A stretch of 64,000 nucleotides of DNA from Sarcomyxa edulis (taxonomy: Eukaryota > Basidiomycota > Agaricomycetes > Agaricales > Mycenaceae). Below the pieces are notes generated by a model. It was not told the origin of the DNA. It was given only the letters and a program-made list of their open reading frames with translations, and ran no database searches. A program made the position numbers and the translations under genes. The stretch is taken from assembly GCA_009761415.1 (NCBI GenBank), contig QUOL01000003.1:1798001-1862000 (forward strand), in the 5' to 3' direction. Below, in pieces: positions 47,563 through 60,737 of the stretch. Each line of letters begins with the position of its first letter. The first letter of the stretch is position 1.

Positions 47563-49637
47563 TCACTCTTTCTCGTCAGGATAATCAACCTTATCATATA
47601 ACCTCAACGTCTCATTCCAATCCCTCTTACGTCTCCTCCTGACAGAAAAGTACCTCGCACTCGACTCCCATTTCCCTCGCACCCTCCCCTTCTCCTTTCC
47701 ACCAGCTTCAACAAAATATTCCTCAGGATTGTCTGGCAGCCCCAAAGTATCCACCGCCAAGCTCATAACACGACTATGCAAATCCACCCTCTTCTCATGC
47801 ATACTTCTCAGCGTTGCTTTACCCACGCGCAAGAGTCTGAGAAGAGCAGTGAACGCACGGAAAGCCGATACGGCATCTTCGAGCCACCGCAGAGTCATCC
47901 ACATGAGTGCAGGCACGAGGAAGAATGTGATGAGCGCGATAGGGAATGTGAATAATACGGCGGTGAACCAGACACATAGACCTGACATGAGACCATATAT
48001 CAGCTTATATTGGGCGATCTCATCCCATGTATCGAATATGGGTCCGGTCTTTTTGAAATTGTAGACAGCGTAGAAGGTGGTTGCGAATACAGGGAGCCAG
48101 AGGAGGAGGCCTGGGATAGAGATTGTGAATAGGAAAAGGAACCAGACAAGGCGGAGCGACATCCGGGATAAGATAGTGTGTCGCGGGAGGGGTCTGCGGA
48201 TGCGGTCATCTTTGATTCCCCATCTTGATAGTTGGTCTTGATAGATCTGGTAAGGGTTTTCTGAACAAAAGGTGAAATGATGTGCTAAGAAACGGAACTG
48301 ACTGTGAGATCGCGGCGTAGTTGAGCACGAGATTTTGCGTCTTCGGTTGTAGTATCGCTGGGCTCCGAATTGTGGTTATCTTCAGTGGTTATGAACGCCT
48401 CCAAGAATGTTCTCGCCAAACGGACGTAATCCCCGAGAGCCATCCTCGTTCCGAGCGGTGCATAAATTCTGGCTGCAAGTTTTCCCGTTCGCACAAGGTC
48501 CCAAGACGGAGAGTCTATAGTTCCTATGCTGATCTTATCGTGAATCTGGGATGTGAGGTCTCGAATGGAATTATAATCAACGGGTGTCAGAAGCTCCGGA
48601 TTATCCTGTTAACAATAAGGAATGAGTCTGAGAATGATGGAGCGTGCTCGGACCGCTTACCTTTGGTCTGAATACCATCGGTGGGTGGAATGTGACCAAA
48701 ACATCGGAACGAAAATGTTGTCGGTGCATGTATGTAATGGAGCAAGTGAGCACGGAGATTGCGAAATCGGTATCATTCCTGTTCCTTGAGAGTACGTCAG
48801 AGACGATGCGGGCAACTGTGTGGAGATGAATCAGATATCGGAACAAGGAACAAACGGATAATCTCATTCACCTCCAGTTTTCAATGGAGCGATGGTGGGA
48901 TGGTAGCGGCTCATTCCTTCTGGAAAGAGACATATCGCGTCACCAAGTTCCAGGGCCTTGAGATATCTTTGGGTGAGATCCATGACGATGCAACCTTTGT
49001 TCGTACCTCCATGAGCTTTAGCATAGCGTCCGTATTATCTGCATTTCCATCAGCGAAATCCTTTCTTCTCTTGATGGGAATAGTCCCAGCAGACTCTATG
49101 AGCCAACTTGTGAATGTTTTGTGACCGAATTGTGTCGACTTTGCTGTTAAGCGGAGCATGTTGCGCTTCTGTGACGATATAAGAATATGACAAGTGAAAA
49201 TGCTCCCATAAAAGCTTGCCTTCGAGGGTACGGATGTCACGAGAAGACTGAGGGCATGCATGCTCGTTTATAAGAGGGATCAATGGATGAGAGACGGATC
49301 CTTACAGCGCATCCGTCAAGGAGTTGCTGTGGTTTGCACACACAATGCTAAAATGACAGTCAGAATGAACGACTGGTCCGTGATGCAGAAATAGACTGAC
49401 CATGGCATTCCGTTCTTCGGAATAAACTCCGCATTTTCAACCTGAAGTACATTTGACTTCTGAATCGAGAGCACGACTATAAGGATGCACGTACCACAAT
49501 TGTGCCGTAGAATATCTTTAGTACAAATTTGAAGAGGAGTCTGTGCGGCAAAGTCAGTTCTACAAGCGAAACATTCCTGCTCTCTAAGCTCACCTCAGAA
49601 AGAAATACGACCATGGCATAGGAGAGCCATCCGTCAT
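47563..49637 (-). CDS. Glycerol-3-phosphate / DHAP acyltransferase, Sct1/Gpt2-like
   Basis: Transfers an acyl chain to glycerol-3-phosphate (or dihydroxyacetone phosphate), the first step of glycerolipid synthesis, in the ER membrane. The ATG is 49635-49637 (MTDGSPMPWSYFF). An N-terminal hydrophobic stretch (KFVLKIFYGTIV) precedes motif I, NHSNSLTD, with catalytic His and Asp. Then come SWLIESAGTIPIKRR (motif II region), LFPEGMSRYHPTIAPLKTGV (motif III) and a later VTFHPPMVF (motif IV). The C-terminal part has two hydrophobic hairpins (VWFLFLFTISIPGLLLWLPV and AVLFTFPIALITFFLVPAL) and a basic tail, as in Sct1/Gpt2. About seven introns are needed. It is divergent from RRP12, with ~200 bp between ATGs. 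Confidence 0.87.
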
Positions 49638-49840
49638 TGTCAAATCGTGAGCTGAGCAATGTGCAGTTAGCTGCAAGGTGGTGCGCAGCTGAGACGCGTT
49701 TTGAGACGGCTCGAATTGGCGCTCAATCGATCGACGACCCACGTGCTCCCACGTGCCAATAATTTTTGAGTAAATTCTACTCAAGTACATACTACACCAC
49801 CAGGCAACAGCTGCAGACTTGCACTAGGCAGTCTCCCACC
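49638..49840. promoter_or_regulatory. Compact bidirectional promoter with twin E-boxes
   Basis: 203 bp separate the ATGs of the acyltransferase gene (minus) and RRP12 (plus). Two perfect CACGTG palindromes lie at 49740-49745 and 49750-49755, 10 bp apart, so they face the same side of the helix. An MluI box ACGCGT is at 49694-49699. CACGTG is bound by bHLH factors such as Cbf1 and Pho4 in yeasts; which factor acts here is unknown. Confidence 0.65.
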
Positions 49841-52800
49841 ATGGAACAAGCTTTGGACAAGATTAGACCTCACACATCCTCGTCGCTTGCCCACCAAAAA
49901 ACACCCGCAACTCTCCTCATTGCTATAGAATCCACGTTTGACGATCAGAAGGCTGAACGATCTCCAACTGCTTATTTTGCTGCTCTTCTCACCACTCTAG
50001 ATGGCACACTCCAGAAAAAAGACACAGGTCTAGGAGATGGAGATGTCCTTCCTGCTGAGCTCTATCTTTTGGCCCTAGTCACACCATTTGTTTCCGCACC
50101 GGTCATTCGATCAAACCTAACTACCCTGCTTTCTTTAACTGCACCATTATTTCCCGCCTTGAAGCAGCATGCACCTCCCTTGCGATCTCAATTGACCATC
50201 TACCATGCCATACTACAAGCTCTGGACCGTTCACAGCTGGAAACACTGGGTATACGCCAATCGTTTGCCTCTATACTGCAACTTTGCTTGGATCCCCGTC
50301 CAAAGGTGCGAAAGAGAGCCGCAGATGTCGTCAAGGACATCTTATCAAATCCACCAACACCCCTTGCGAGACATCCATATGCCGAGAGAGTGGCAGAATG
50401 GGTCAAGTCCGCTCTTGCCGACGTTAGCTCCGGCATTGCTCCTCGGTCAAAGTCTAATGGCAAGGCGCCCGAGACTCCTGCTACGGAAACAGCTATACAC
50501 ATACTTGCTTTTCTACGGCCCGTTCTTCTCCATCTCCCTGCCTCAGTAAGTAGATTTCAACAGAAACATTTTTACGTTGCTCATACGTCTTCAGACATTA
50601 CCATCTATCACAGACTCCCTTCTGACTCTACCCCGGCTAGGAAACCCTTACCTCTCCCAATCAGCCTATTCAATTCTTACAGATTTGTTCTCCGCAACAA
50701 CCGAAGACGAGTCTAGCAACATCACTGGTCAAATATCTGACGTTCTAGGCGCAATCCTTTCCTCCCCGCCATCAAAATCGGACACCACTCTTTCTCCAGC
50801 ATGGGTTCAGGTCATCGGAAACGCAATGCTTGCCTATAGCTTTGTCGACTCCGAAGCATCCGCAAAAGAACTCGGCAAAGTATGGAAAACAGTCTGGGCA
50901 TTCTTAGAATCCAACGATTCGTCAACAAGGAAAGCAGCCGCTCAATCCCTCGACCTCATCGCCCGATGCTTTACCCCCTCCCTTATCACTTCCGCTATCA
51001 TCGAAGCAGGACAATCAGACGCCAAGTCCACGTTAAGCAGAATCATCACGCAGACGAGCAAAGCTTTGGATTCACTTGCGTATGCTCAGGCTCTGCCAGA
51101 GGTACTGTCTATCGTTTCATCCCTCGTCACGAACCTACGATATAGAGATGGAGATCGGGCATCCCCTACGGCTGCAGAGTTGCTTTTACTACCTCTGATC
51201 CATCAGATAGGAGAGTTGCGGACACAGAAAGGATTCGAGTACAAAGAGAATGCAGATGCAACTCTATCAACTGCTATGCGCATCCTCGGTCCCGAAGTGT
51301 TGCTCGGTATTTTGCCTCTCAACCTTGAACCCGCCGATAGGTGAGTTTTTCTCTCAATAAAATGCGTCGGTACGTTCTAAATATATACTTCAGAGAAGCT
51401 GGGTTAGAACCTCGAGCGTACCTCCTCCCTCTACTTTCCCAACCTCACTCCTCCCCGCTCGGTCATTTCGTGTCGTATTTTGTTCCACTAAGTGAACGCA
51501 TGTTTGACTTACAACAGAAGGCCGACAATGAAGGGCGGCAATCTGAAGCGAAAGTCTGGAGTGTTCTTGTTGCGCAGATTTGGACCGGACTTGCTGGGTA
51601 TTGTCATGCAACCTTGGACCTACCAGAGGTACGTCCTGTCGCTCAAAGGGTAATATTGGACTAATGAATCACTTATCTGGTACAGGCCTTGACTCCAGCA
51701 TTCTCTCAACTACTTTCTCAATTACTTTACAGCCAACCTGAACTCCGACCGGCAGTATTGAAGGCCCTGAAAATAATGGTCGAGTCCAACGTTAGCTTGG
51801 CATCTGCAATTCAAACGAAGGACAAAGCTGACGCCGTCATTTCGTCCGAAGAGGCTGCTCAAAATGTAGCCTTCTTGAAAACTCAGGTCGAGAGTTGGCT
51901 TGCGGTCTTCTTTAACGTCTTTGGAAGTGTCGGTCGAGATGCACGTGGAATGGTTGGAGACGTTATCAGCGTCTGGTCTGCTATCGCCGAAGAAGCCGTG
52001 AGTCATTTCGTTCTTCTATGGTAATATGGCTGATGCAAAATATGGAAATAGGAAATCACAAAAGCCTACGCCAAAGTGGTCGATCTCTTCAGAACTAATA
52101 TGGCCAACTCTCGATTAGCACCTTCGTACCCTAATGGTAACTCCAACAACGATGCTGGGAGTGTGACTGCCACGACACAGGATATTCTCATCCTGCTTTT
52201 GCCGTACCTTTCGTCAGCTGATGCCACTGCGCTCTTCCAACTCTGTCTCTCCGCAGAAGTTCTTGGCGGGAAGGATAATGGTGTCCAGAAACGAGGCTAT
52301 AAGATCTTGTCGAAGCTCGCTGAGAGCGGGAAAATCACTGTTGATGCTGAAAGTGTCCTGCATACCCTGGATGAGTTGGCTGATGGGCTGGCACCAGCGG
52401 CTAAGAAGGTGGGTTCTTTCCATTTTGTTCATCTTGTTCAATTTTAATCAATATATTTGCGTAGGATCGTTTCAACCTCCTCAGCTTATTGATCCCAATA
52501 ATACCTAGTTCTGCTATGCACGTCATTCCTTCTCTTATTCCCGAGGCAGTATTGGGTACCAAGGAGCCTTCGGAGAAGGCTAGGACGGCTGCGTTTGATG
52601 TTATTCTGGCTATGGGCCGGAAAATGAGTGAAGGAGGTGTCGTTAAGCGTAGCCTCATTGATGGAATGGACGAGGATGGTGATGGTGTCGTACCTCAAGA
52701 TGGTCTGTGTCTATACATCTCCATCAATATCTTTCGCACTGATGGCTTTTCTTTTTTCAGCTGTGGCGAATGTGGAGGAGTTCATGACTATGGTAGCTGG

Positions 52801-54156
52801 TGGTCTAGCTGGTGCAAGTCCTCATATGATTAGTGCGACGGTGACGGCCATCTCCCGTCTCGTATTCGAATTCAAAGGTTTGCGTCTTCGCGTCTACCCG
52901 TTCTCGCATGAATTAACCTTCCGATCTTTCAGATACGATCTCTGCACACATGCACAATGAAATATTCACCACCCTCCTCGTCTTCCTCACATCCGCCAAC
53001 CGCGAGATCGTAAAATCCATTCTTGGATTCGTCAAACTCGCTATCCACACCCTTCCAGCGGATCTCATACGCCCACACCTGACAGAGCTTGTCCCTGCGC
53101 TTCTTGGATGGTCGCATGATCACAAAAATCACTTCAAAGCAAAGGTCCGGCACATTTTTGAACGAATGTTGCGGAGATTTGGGTGGGATGAGGTCTATTC
53201 TTGTGCGGGTGAGGAGGAGGCTGCAAAAGTATTAGTTAACATCAAAAAACGCAAGGAACGAGCCAAGAGAAAGAAGGCGCATAACAGAGATGAGGAAGAT
53301 GATGAGGATGTGAGTGAACTTTCCATCTGGTTATATATCATCGGTCTAAAACATATCCTTCCAGGTTCCAACAGCTAAGCCCGTCACTGGAGATGCGTTC
53401 GAAGACGTGCTGTATGGTAGTGAGAGCGAACTCGACGATAGCGATGACGAACAACAACAGCCTGCTGCTCGGCCTAATGCCTCCAAGCGTAAAGGTGCTG
53501 ACCACGGCGGTGCACGCCTGCGCGTCGACGACGACGAACCGATGGATCTTCTGCAGGGCGCAGCTTCTCGTATTACTAGTGCGTGTACTGCAGCACTGGT
53601 CCTGTCTTCGTGAATGCTTATTGTGATTCATCCTAGATGCACAAACAAATCGTCGTCGCAAGCCAGGACAGGATGCTGCTCACTTCAAGATGGATGAAGA
53701 CACTGGGAAGATGATCATCGACGAACCCGATGCTGAAACAGCTGGTGCCGATGCAGCCAGTACCGATGTTGCTGGTACTGCCTATCGGGAAAGTATGACG
53801 TCTGTAGACGGGTTTACGCGAGGACCCAGTGGACGTGTCAAATTCAATAAAGACACGAAGAAGCGGAGAAGAGAGAACGACGAAGCGGAGGTGGAGGACG
53901 TGGAGATGGCAGATGGCGAGGGCACCAATAAAAAGAACAAGCGGAGGACTGAGGTCAAGTTAGGACAGGAGTTCAAAGCGAAGGTATGTGTCGTATTGAT
54001 CTTTCCCTTCGTAAACTAACAATTGATTCACATCAGAGAGCGGGTGGCGACATCAAAAAGAATGGTGTTGACCCATACGCCTACGTATCTCTGTCGCAAG
54101 CTGCAAAAAAGGGTGGCCGAGGTCAAGGTCGGATCGGTATCGCTAGTAAACGCTGA
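49841..54156 (+). CDS. RRP12: Ribosome biogenesis protein Rrp12
   Basis: HEAT-repeat protein needed for processing and nuclear export of pre-ribosomal particles; nucleolus and nucleus. The ATG is 49841 (MEQALDKIRPHTSSSLAHQK). The N-terminal ~1,000 residues are alpha-helical repeats, including LRSQLTIYHAILQALDRSQL and the conserved block DLIRPHLTELVPALLGWSHD followed by HKNHFKAKVRHIFERMLRRF. A basic run KKRKERAKRKK and an acidic DEEDDED stretch come next. The C-terminus KRAGGDIKKNGVDPYAYVSL is typical of Rrp12. It ends at TGA 54154-54156. Roughly ten introns interrupt it; the total is about 1,250 residues, normal for the family. Its stop is 96 bp from the converging PAC2 gene. Confidence 0.93.
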
Positions 54157-54252
54157 TCTGATTCTTTCAATCCCTTGTACATATGTTATACATGTATCTC
54201 ATCCATGTTGATTCTCTCTCGTCGGCGTTGTCCAAAACAAAGTGTTATGCGG

Positions 54253-55253
54253 TCATCCGTAGAGTGTCTGATCATGGGGCGTACCAAACAGGCCTTGCGT
54301 CCAGCTGCTCGGTTGTCTCCATTGTCCTTGTATCACGGAGTCCACTCCTACAACTTTAGCTACGACGGCAGCAAAGAGTTGTGCATCAGCTCTGTTATCA
54401 CCTTCCAAGGCAAATTGCAGGAGCGAAGCGGTTGGTATCGACCAATGCTCTGGAATGGAGGATAAGATGCGACGAGTTAGGCCGCCACCAGGAATGAATG
54501 GGATAGTGGCGTCCTTGTTGCTCTTTTCAGCAGACACTGGTGATGTATATGCAGGGATTGGTAATTCTTTCAAACTCGATAGAGGCTTCGAGTGAAAGGG
54601 TGGACTGTTTGGAGGCTGTATGTAATATGTTGGAGTGCTAAATTTCGTGTCAACGGGAAAGGAACGATGAGATGGGTAGCTAGACCGGACTTACAACATC
54701 TGTGCATCAGTTCTGTTAATAAGATCCATGCCCGAGAGGAAAATTACAGATGATAGACCGGAATTTTTGATGAATCCGAGAAGAGAGTCCACGAAATCTT
54801 GTTTGCGAGACTGAGACAAGTGATGACTGAGAATCAGGCATTTCGAGGAGGGATCCAGAGCACTTACCTTCAGTACTGGTGATCTCTGTTGAACTATAAC
54901 TACGTCTATGTCTTGTTTTCCGTATACTGGGAAATTTCATCATGAGCGTCAGCCTGTCATTGGCAACTGTACCAGAGCGTACATTCAAGGGGAGTGGTGA
55001 TGCCCTTTTCACCATCTTCTCGAGCTCCTACGACGGGTACGAGATCGCGTGAATCGAAGGTCCCGACATGCAGAAGTGAGAGAGAGGCAACCAAGAGGTC
55101 AACTGCGAGCTGAGAGACGTTTGCAGTAGACACGATGGGCTGCCTTGTAAAGAATGTCAATGGCAATCTCACTATCGAAGAAATTGTGACACAGACAACA
55201 ATTAAAGTCTTCCCTGTGAGCTTCAGGTCTGATACGGGGTAGAAGAAAGGCAT
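54253..55253 (-). CDS. PAC2: Proteasome assembly chaperone 2 (PSMG2/Add66)
   Basis: Pairs with PAC1 to guide assembly of the 20S alpha ring. The ATG is 55251-55253. MPFFYPVSDLKLTGKTLI joins to STANVSQLAVDLLVASL and VGTFDSRDLVPVVGAREDG, which is the family's N-terminal signature. The next exon gives VYGKQDIDVVIVQQRSPVLK, then RKQDFVDSLLGFIKNSGLSS and a block with FLSGMD. The last exon has FIPGGGLTRRILSS, then SLLQFALEGDNRADAQLFAA, also a family landmark. It ends at 54253. Length (about 290 residues) fits. No key segment is missing. Confidence 0.88.
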
Positions 55254-55585
55254 TTGTCGTCTGGAAGAAAAAGTGAATATGGAGGAAGGAGAGTCGCGTT
55301 ACGCGTCTCGGGTCAAATTTGAATTGAGTAGTATTTCCGAGTCGAACCTCTTTGAACTCGACGTTACGCATGCATACGGATGCTGGATTTACTCTGTTCT
55401 GAGGACTCGTACTAATATATGACCATTAATCGCAGTTGTATCCTCGTCGATCCATCTTTCGGAGTGGATTCCATGGAACTCCCAGACGCACATGCTATCA
55501 TTGGCATACGCTGGGAACATCATTCCAGTCGTGGTTTCGTCTATCTAATCACTTATTAGATGGCCTGGGACTCCTGTATGCCTTA
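55254..55585. promoter_or_regulatory. Divergent spacer between PAC2 and the FAD monooxygenase
   Basis: 332 bp hold both promoters. I see no gene and no clear motif. Confidence 0.4.
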
Positions 55586-57351
55586 ATGTCGTCTCCCAAA
55601 TTCCGAGTAGCTATCTGGTATGAGCTTTGATACTCAATTGCCCAAGAGCTTGCTCATTCCTGTTCTGCATACGAATAGCGGAGGCGGTATCAGCGGACTC
55701 TGTCTAGCTGTCGCGTTGTCCAAATATCACGATATACAAGTCGATGTGTATGAAGCTGCAGGGCGTTTCAAGGAGATCGGTGCTGGAGTCATGATCTGGG
55801 AGAAGACCTGGAGGATTCTAGAGATCATGGGTCTGGCATCAGAGTTTTCTCGAATAGCTCACGCTCCCCCAGATGGCTCTGTCGGTGCGTACAATGCACA
55901 AGCATACTTGTTTATCAACTTTACCTGAGGGGCCGGGTAATCAGGCGTTGGCTTTGACTACAGACGTTCAGACCAGCCAACCGAAGGTTTCAGGTTCCAT
56001 CTCGTAGAAATGCCTTGTGAGTCCACTGTGTATCCAATTTTTCACTTTGAGAAAGTGACATTGGCATGTCAGACGGATGTATACGATTCCATCGAGCTCA
56101 TTTCCTCGATGTGTTCGTGGATAATCTTCCTGATGGTGTGGCGCACTTTGGAAAACGACTCACATCTTACACCCAATCCACTCCGGCGGGTCCTATCTTA
56201 CTTCGATTTGGGGACAGTTCAACGGCCACTTGTGATCTACTTGTTGGCTGTGATGGTATTAAATCTCTCATCCGTGCTCAAATGCTCGGGGCTAGAGCGA
56301 AACAGGACCAGCGTCCGGATCTCTTGGACTACATCGAACCCATCTGGAGCGGTACTATTGCTTACAGGGGTCTGATTCCTGTTGAAGATCTCAACCGAGG
56401 GGAGGGAAAGCCTCCTCACCGGGCCGTTGACGTCCCCATGATGGTAACGAAGCTTTCATACTCAATAATTCGTACGAGGCTTATAATTCTTGTTTTTAGT
56501 ATTGCGGGAAGAGTAAGGTATGCAGTGACCCCATTTTGTTCGTCAATGAATCATGGCCAGCTTTCATATCGTAATACAATCATAGCATGTCGTGAGCTAC
56601 TCAATCTCGCAAGGAAGCGTGGTAAACATTGTAGCCTTGAATTCCCAACCAGAGAAAGAAGGGATGATTTACGACGACCCATGGGTAATCGACTGTGCTC
56701 AGGAAGAAGTCCTCGAGTGCTTTGCTGGATGGGAACCAGAAGTACACGAGTTGTTGAAGGTGGGTTTTGTGCCCTCTGTAAGCACTGACAATTTATGATG
56801 AAGAAACATTCATTGCAGTGTATCGAGAAGCCTACGAAATGGGGATTACATCAACTGAAACCGCTTCCTTTCTTTGTTGTCGATAAGGTTGCGCTGATTG
56901 GAGATGCTGTTAGTCTTTGTATTGTCCTTTGCTTCATACAAGATAATCTGATAGGCCGTAGGCTCACGCCATGGTACCTCATCAAGGAGCTGGCGCCGGA
57001 CAGGCTATCGAGGTATGCGAATTGACCAGCTTCTTCTCGTAACACTTACACATTACTTCACAGGACGCTTTCATACTCGCATACCTCTTGAGCCACCCGT
57101 CTACCACTCTCGAGACTGTTCCTTACGCTCTCTTAGCGTACCAAGATATTCGTTTACCGACGGCCAATCATGTTTTGCGAGGTTCTCATGAGTCTGGAAT
57201 GATGTACGAGTTTAACAGCGAGTTTGGCGATCAGTACAATACGCTTGGACCTGCTATTGAGAATCAATGGTCGTGGGTCTGGGAGACGACGCCAGAACAA
57301 GATTGTGAGAGGGCTCTAGAGTCGATGAGGCGTCGAGCTGTTGTTCATTAA
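55586..57351 (+). CDS. FAD-dependent aromatic monooxygenase, salicylate hydroxylase-like
   Basis: Predicted NAD(P)H-dependent flavin hydroxylase of group A. The ATG is 55586 (MSSPKFRVAI). An intron inside the dinucleotide loop leads to CGGGISGLCLAVALSK, the FAD-binding GxGxxG region, followed by VDVYEAAGRFKEIGAG. The DG motif is LLVGCDGIKSLIRAQMLG. A central stretch IAYRGLIPVEDL is typical of salicylate hydroxylases. The GD motif is ALIGDAAHAMVPHQGAGAGQ, then AIEDA; an intron falls between Ala-Ala in it. The C-terminus is LLAYQDIRLPTANHVLRGS, as in the family. At least eight introns are needed. Such enzymes use small aromatic acids; the substrate here is not known. No pathway genes lie next to it, so it does not look part of a cluster. 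Confidence 0.87.
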
Positions 57352-57471
57352 GGTATGAACGTACTTGTAGTTGTGAAGAAGAAAGCTATATAGTTATATC
57401 GGCGCACGAGATTGTGGTACATTTACAAAAAGATAAAACTGCTAAGTATAGGATAATAGCCAAAAAGACCA

Positions 57472-58212
57472 TTAAACACTGTAAGTCGAGAAGCCTGCCT
57501 GAATCCCACTTCCCCTCATAATATTCTTTTCCAAGATCCTCAGTCTCTGCTCCAGGACTAGAAATGCTGCAACGACATCGTCGCGTATATGCATCGTGCT
57601 GGCTTCTAGTACGAGCATGAGGGGGGAAGAGGATGCCGGAGATCGTCCATACGCCAATGGCAGAGACTCAGAGTCTCCGTCAAAGCCTTCCTCATTCATA
57701 TACAGCTATGTCGAAGCAAAGATGGGTTGGATCCCAGTATGAGCATTGTGACCGATAACTTACAGCTAAACGATGGGCAGAATTGCTCCGCCAAATAAAG
57801 TCACCCGAATCAGTCGTCATGATGGTGACAGGACTAGACATACAAACAGAACAGATTATTGATGCATTCTGACCGTCAGAAAAGCCACAAATGCTTACTA
57901 TCCATCTGGAAGTTTGGATTTCTGTAACCAGCGGCTAATCTTCATTGCTTTGCCTTGACCTTCGTTGCGTTCCGGAAAGGTGATGGTGTCAGGCAGAATA
58001 TCCTTGCGTTCTATTGTAGCTAGTAGTCGCTGAGTACACGCATCCCTGACTTCTGTTCGATGACCAGTCGACTCTGTCGAAATGCTGTACACTGGGTCGG
58101 ATGTGTCGCGTACGTTACTCGATGCGCGGTAAACGGTAGTATTTTTCAGACTGTCAGGACTGAAAACTAGAAAGATCTCGTGTGGGTCGACTAATGTCAC
58201 TGTAGAGTTCAT
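57472..58212 (-). CDS. DUF6593-domain protein (Agaricomycete family)
   Basis: Small cytoplasmic-looking protein with the DUF6593 fold, a family of unknown function expanded in mushroom-forming fungi. I choose the ATG at 58210-58212 (MNSTVTLVDPHEIFLVFSPD); the frame is open further upstream without an ATG. Exon 1 continues with KNTTVYRASSN, PVYSISTESTGHRTEV and ISRWLQKSKLPDG. After an intron come FIWRSNSAHRLALY, LMLVLEASTMHI and VVAAFLVLEQRLRIL, matching the family's C-terminal pattern. It has no signal peptide or membrane span and about 200 residues, a normal size. Its ATG is 205 bp from that of the divergent NUP50 gene. Confidence 0.8.
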
Positions 58213-58417
58213 CCTGGTGACATGCAACAATATTGATGAATGTCGTGGACCAAGGTTTGCAACTTGGAATCGGAGTTTTGTGCATCGATGCTGTAGATCA
58301 ACAAGAGTCGACAACGTTTCGCCGCCTCGTTCCTGATTTACAACTTGAGCTCGAATCTTGAACTCTCATCTCACCTAGACTCACTGTCCGGATTAGTAGC
58401 ATTTCACAATTCACACC

Positions 58418-60737
58418 ATGAAACGAGGGGCAGAACGTCAAATTTCCAAGCAGGACGAAGACGACGAAGAGGATGAAATCGAGGTATTCATTGTCTTGCT
58501 CGTGGATTGGACTTTACTCAGCTGCATCACATCTAGGAATCTGGTGAAGGCTTCAAGAAAGCAGACGAATCTGTCATAGCTTCTCGAAAGTACGTCTTGA
58601 TCTTTTGATTCGCGTCCGACCTTGTGCTGAAAGATTGCCACTTTAGAATACGCGCTTTACCTAGACGTTCAATGGCACACCCCACGACTCCACTTACGAA
58701 TGGCGCATCTTCGTCTGAAGTACGCACCATATGAACATGTGATAACGAGAAATGAGACTGAATATGTGTACTACAGACACCACCGACATCAAAACCGACC
58801 TCTGGCTTCGCTGGTTTCGGGGTCACAGCAAGTAATTCCACTTCGTTCTCGTTCACACCCCCAGCAGCCTCAGCTTTCTCTACGGCTCCAGCACAGTCCA
58901 CCCCTTTTAGCTCCTCCAAATCGACAGGACTTTTCTCCAGTGGCTCTCCTGCAGTGGCTCCTTCCGCGTCCAATGCCACCAAAGCTTTCGCGTCAATCAT
59001 GTCCTCGACGAATACACCTGAACCCACTCCTCCAGCGCCGCCACCACCATCAGCAGCACCGGTGAAACCCTCTTCCGCAGCTGAAGACGCGGCATTGAAG
59101 TATTACATCTCACTCAGAGGTCTAAACGTGTCGTTCCTCTCTGCTGTCAATGAAGCACTCGAGGAGGATCCTTTCATCGATGTTACGCTGATAATGGAAC
59201 GTTATAGAGATCTACGTATTGGCATGCAAAAAGAATTCGACGAGAAAACTCAGCCAGCTCCTGTTGCCGCCCCACTATCGATGCCTAAGCCACCAGGTAC
59301 AGGTTCGTTCACTTTTGCAACCCCGACACCGTCCGCGTCTGGCAGTACCAAGGAGGGCGGTGGAAGTGGGGGGTTTGTCCCAAAGATAGAGAGTTCCAAC
59401 GCAACAGCTTCTTCCTCGCCGTTCGCTTTCAAGATCCCATCCCCCGCCACATCTGCATTCGGAAACGCTTCTGAGTCGAAACCATCCTCCGAGACGAAAC
59501 CTCAAGCTCCCTTCGGATCTATTGCATCTGCATCTGGCGCAATGACAGGTTCTTCGGCATTTGGTGCTTCGTCCTCTTCCTCACCCACATCCGCGTTTGG
59601 TCCCTCATCTACGAAGACCACATCTGCGCCATCACCATTCTTCGGTGCATCCAAGCCAGACGCGGGTGTTGGATCTACTACTGCGAGCCTATTCGGAGTC
59701 AATAGCGACAAGGATAAACCATCTGCACCAGCTACGTTTGGAACCAGCAGTGGTAACGTGTTTGGATCTGCATCCTCTCCTTTTGGTGCGGCGCCTTCTG
59801 GTACTTTTGGTGCAGGGTCCACTTCAGCGTTTGGTTCAGGGTCGAAACCCATTGTCAGCGCTTTTGGTACTGCAAAACCTGCTGCTATCACTTTCGGTGT
59901 GCCATCGGGGACCCCGTCGAATCCCTTTGCCTTTTCATCTGGATCTTCCGCTACACCATCTACGCCCACTCCTGCTCCATTTGGATCCGGAATTGGGAAA
60001 CCAACTGGGAGTGGGAGTATCGGGAACCCTGTAGGGTTTGTTTTTGGGAGCCCGACAAAGGCGGGCGATGCATCGGGAGCTGATAGATCAACACCATTGG
60101 CATTTCCTGCATCCGGAGCAGAATCTGCGCCGGTGGTTAACGGTGCGAGTGCGAGTAGGGAGGGTACATCTGACGAGGATGCAGGTTCTAGTCAAGGAGG
60201 AGAGGGTGATGACGGTTCGAAGATGTTGGGAAAGAACCCTCATGATGAAGAGGGTGAAGGTGAAGAGGGTGAAGATACTCTGCATGCTATCAAGCTGAAG
60301 GCATATAAGATGACGAAGAAGGATGAGAATGGAAATGGAGGCGGATGGAACGAGTTAGGGCACGGTTCGTTTGTCCTTCTATCTATTTCGATGCAGTTCG
60401 CTAAGCCTCCTGTAGGTGTTCTACGACTGAAGAAGCACAAAACAACCGAGTCAAGACGGGTTCTTATGCGAAACAGCAGTACCGGGAAGATTAATATCGT
60501 GCGTTCTCTTCCTTCTTATTCTTATGAGCAAGGCTGAATTGTTTCTACAAATAGAATTTTGGTATCAACGCCAGCTTGAAACCATCCTTGACAAAGAAAT
60601 CAATCACATTCGTGGGATACGAAGATGGGTCGCCGCAACCGTATTGCGTGAGACTGCAGACCGAGGCGCAAGCCAAAGCACTGAACGATGCTCTGACGCG
60701 AGAGATTGATTTTGTGAAGGCGAAGACTGGGGAATAG
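58418..60737 (+). CDS. FG nucleoporin of the NUP50/Nup2 type with RanBP1-like domain
   Basis: Nuclear-basket nucleoporin that helps recycle importins. The ATG is 58418 (MKRGAERQISKQDEDDEEDE); this basic-acidic start is the importin-binding region in Nup50/Nup2. A small helical domain (ALKYYISLRGLNVSFLSAV) follows, as in the NUP50 middle region. Then come many FG and related repeats (SAFGAS, SLFGV, VFGSAS, TFGAGS, FVFGSP). An acidic stretch leads into the C-terminal Ran-binding domain: IKLKAYKM, GVLRLKKHK, RVLMRNSSTGKINI and NFGINASLKPSLTKKSITFV. It ends at TAG 60735-60737. At least five introns are seen. The domain order matches NUP50; I leave the symbol open because Nup2 is the yeast name for the same type. 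Confidence 0.9.
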
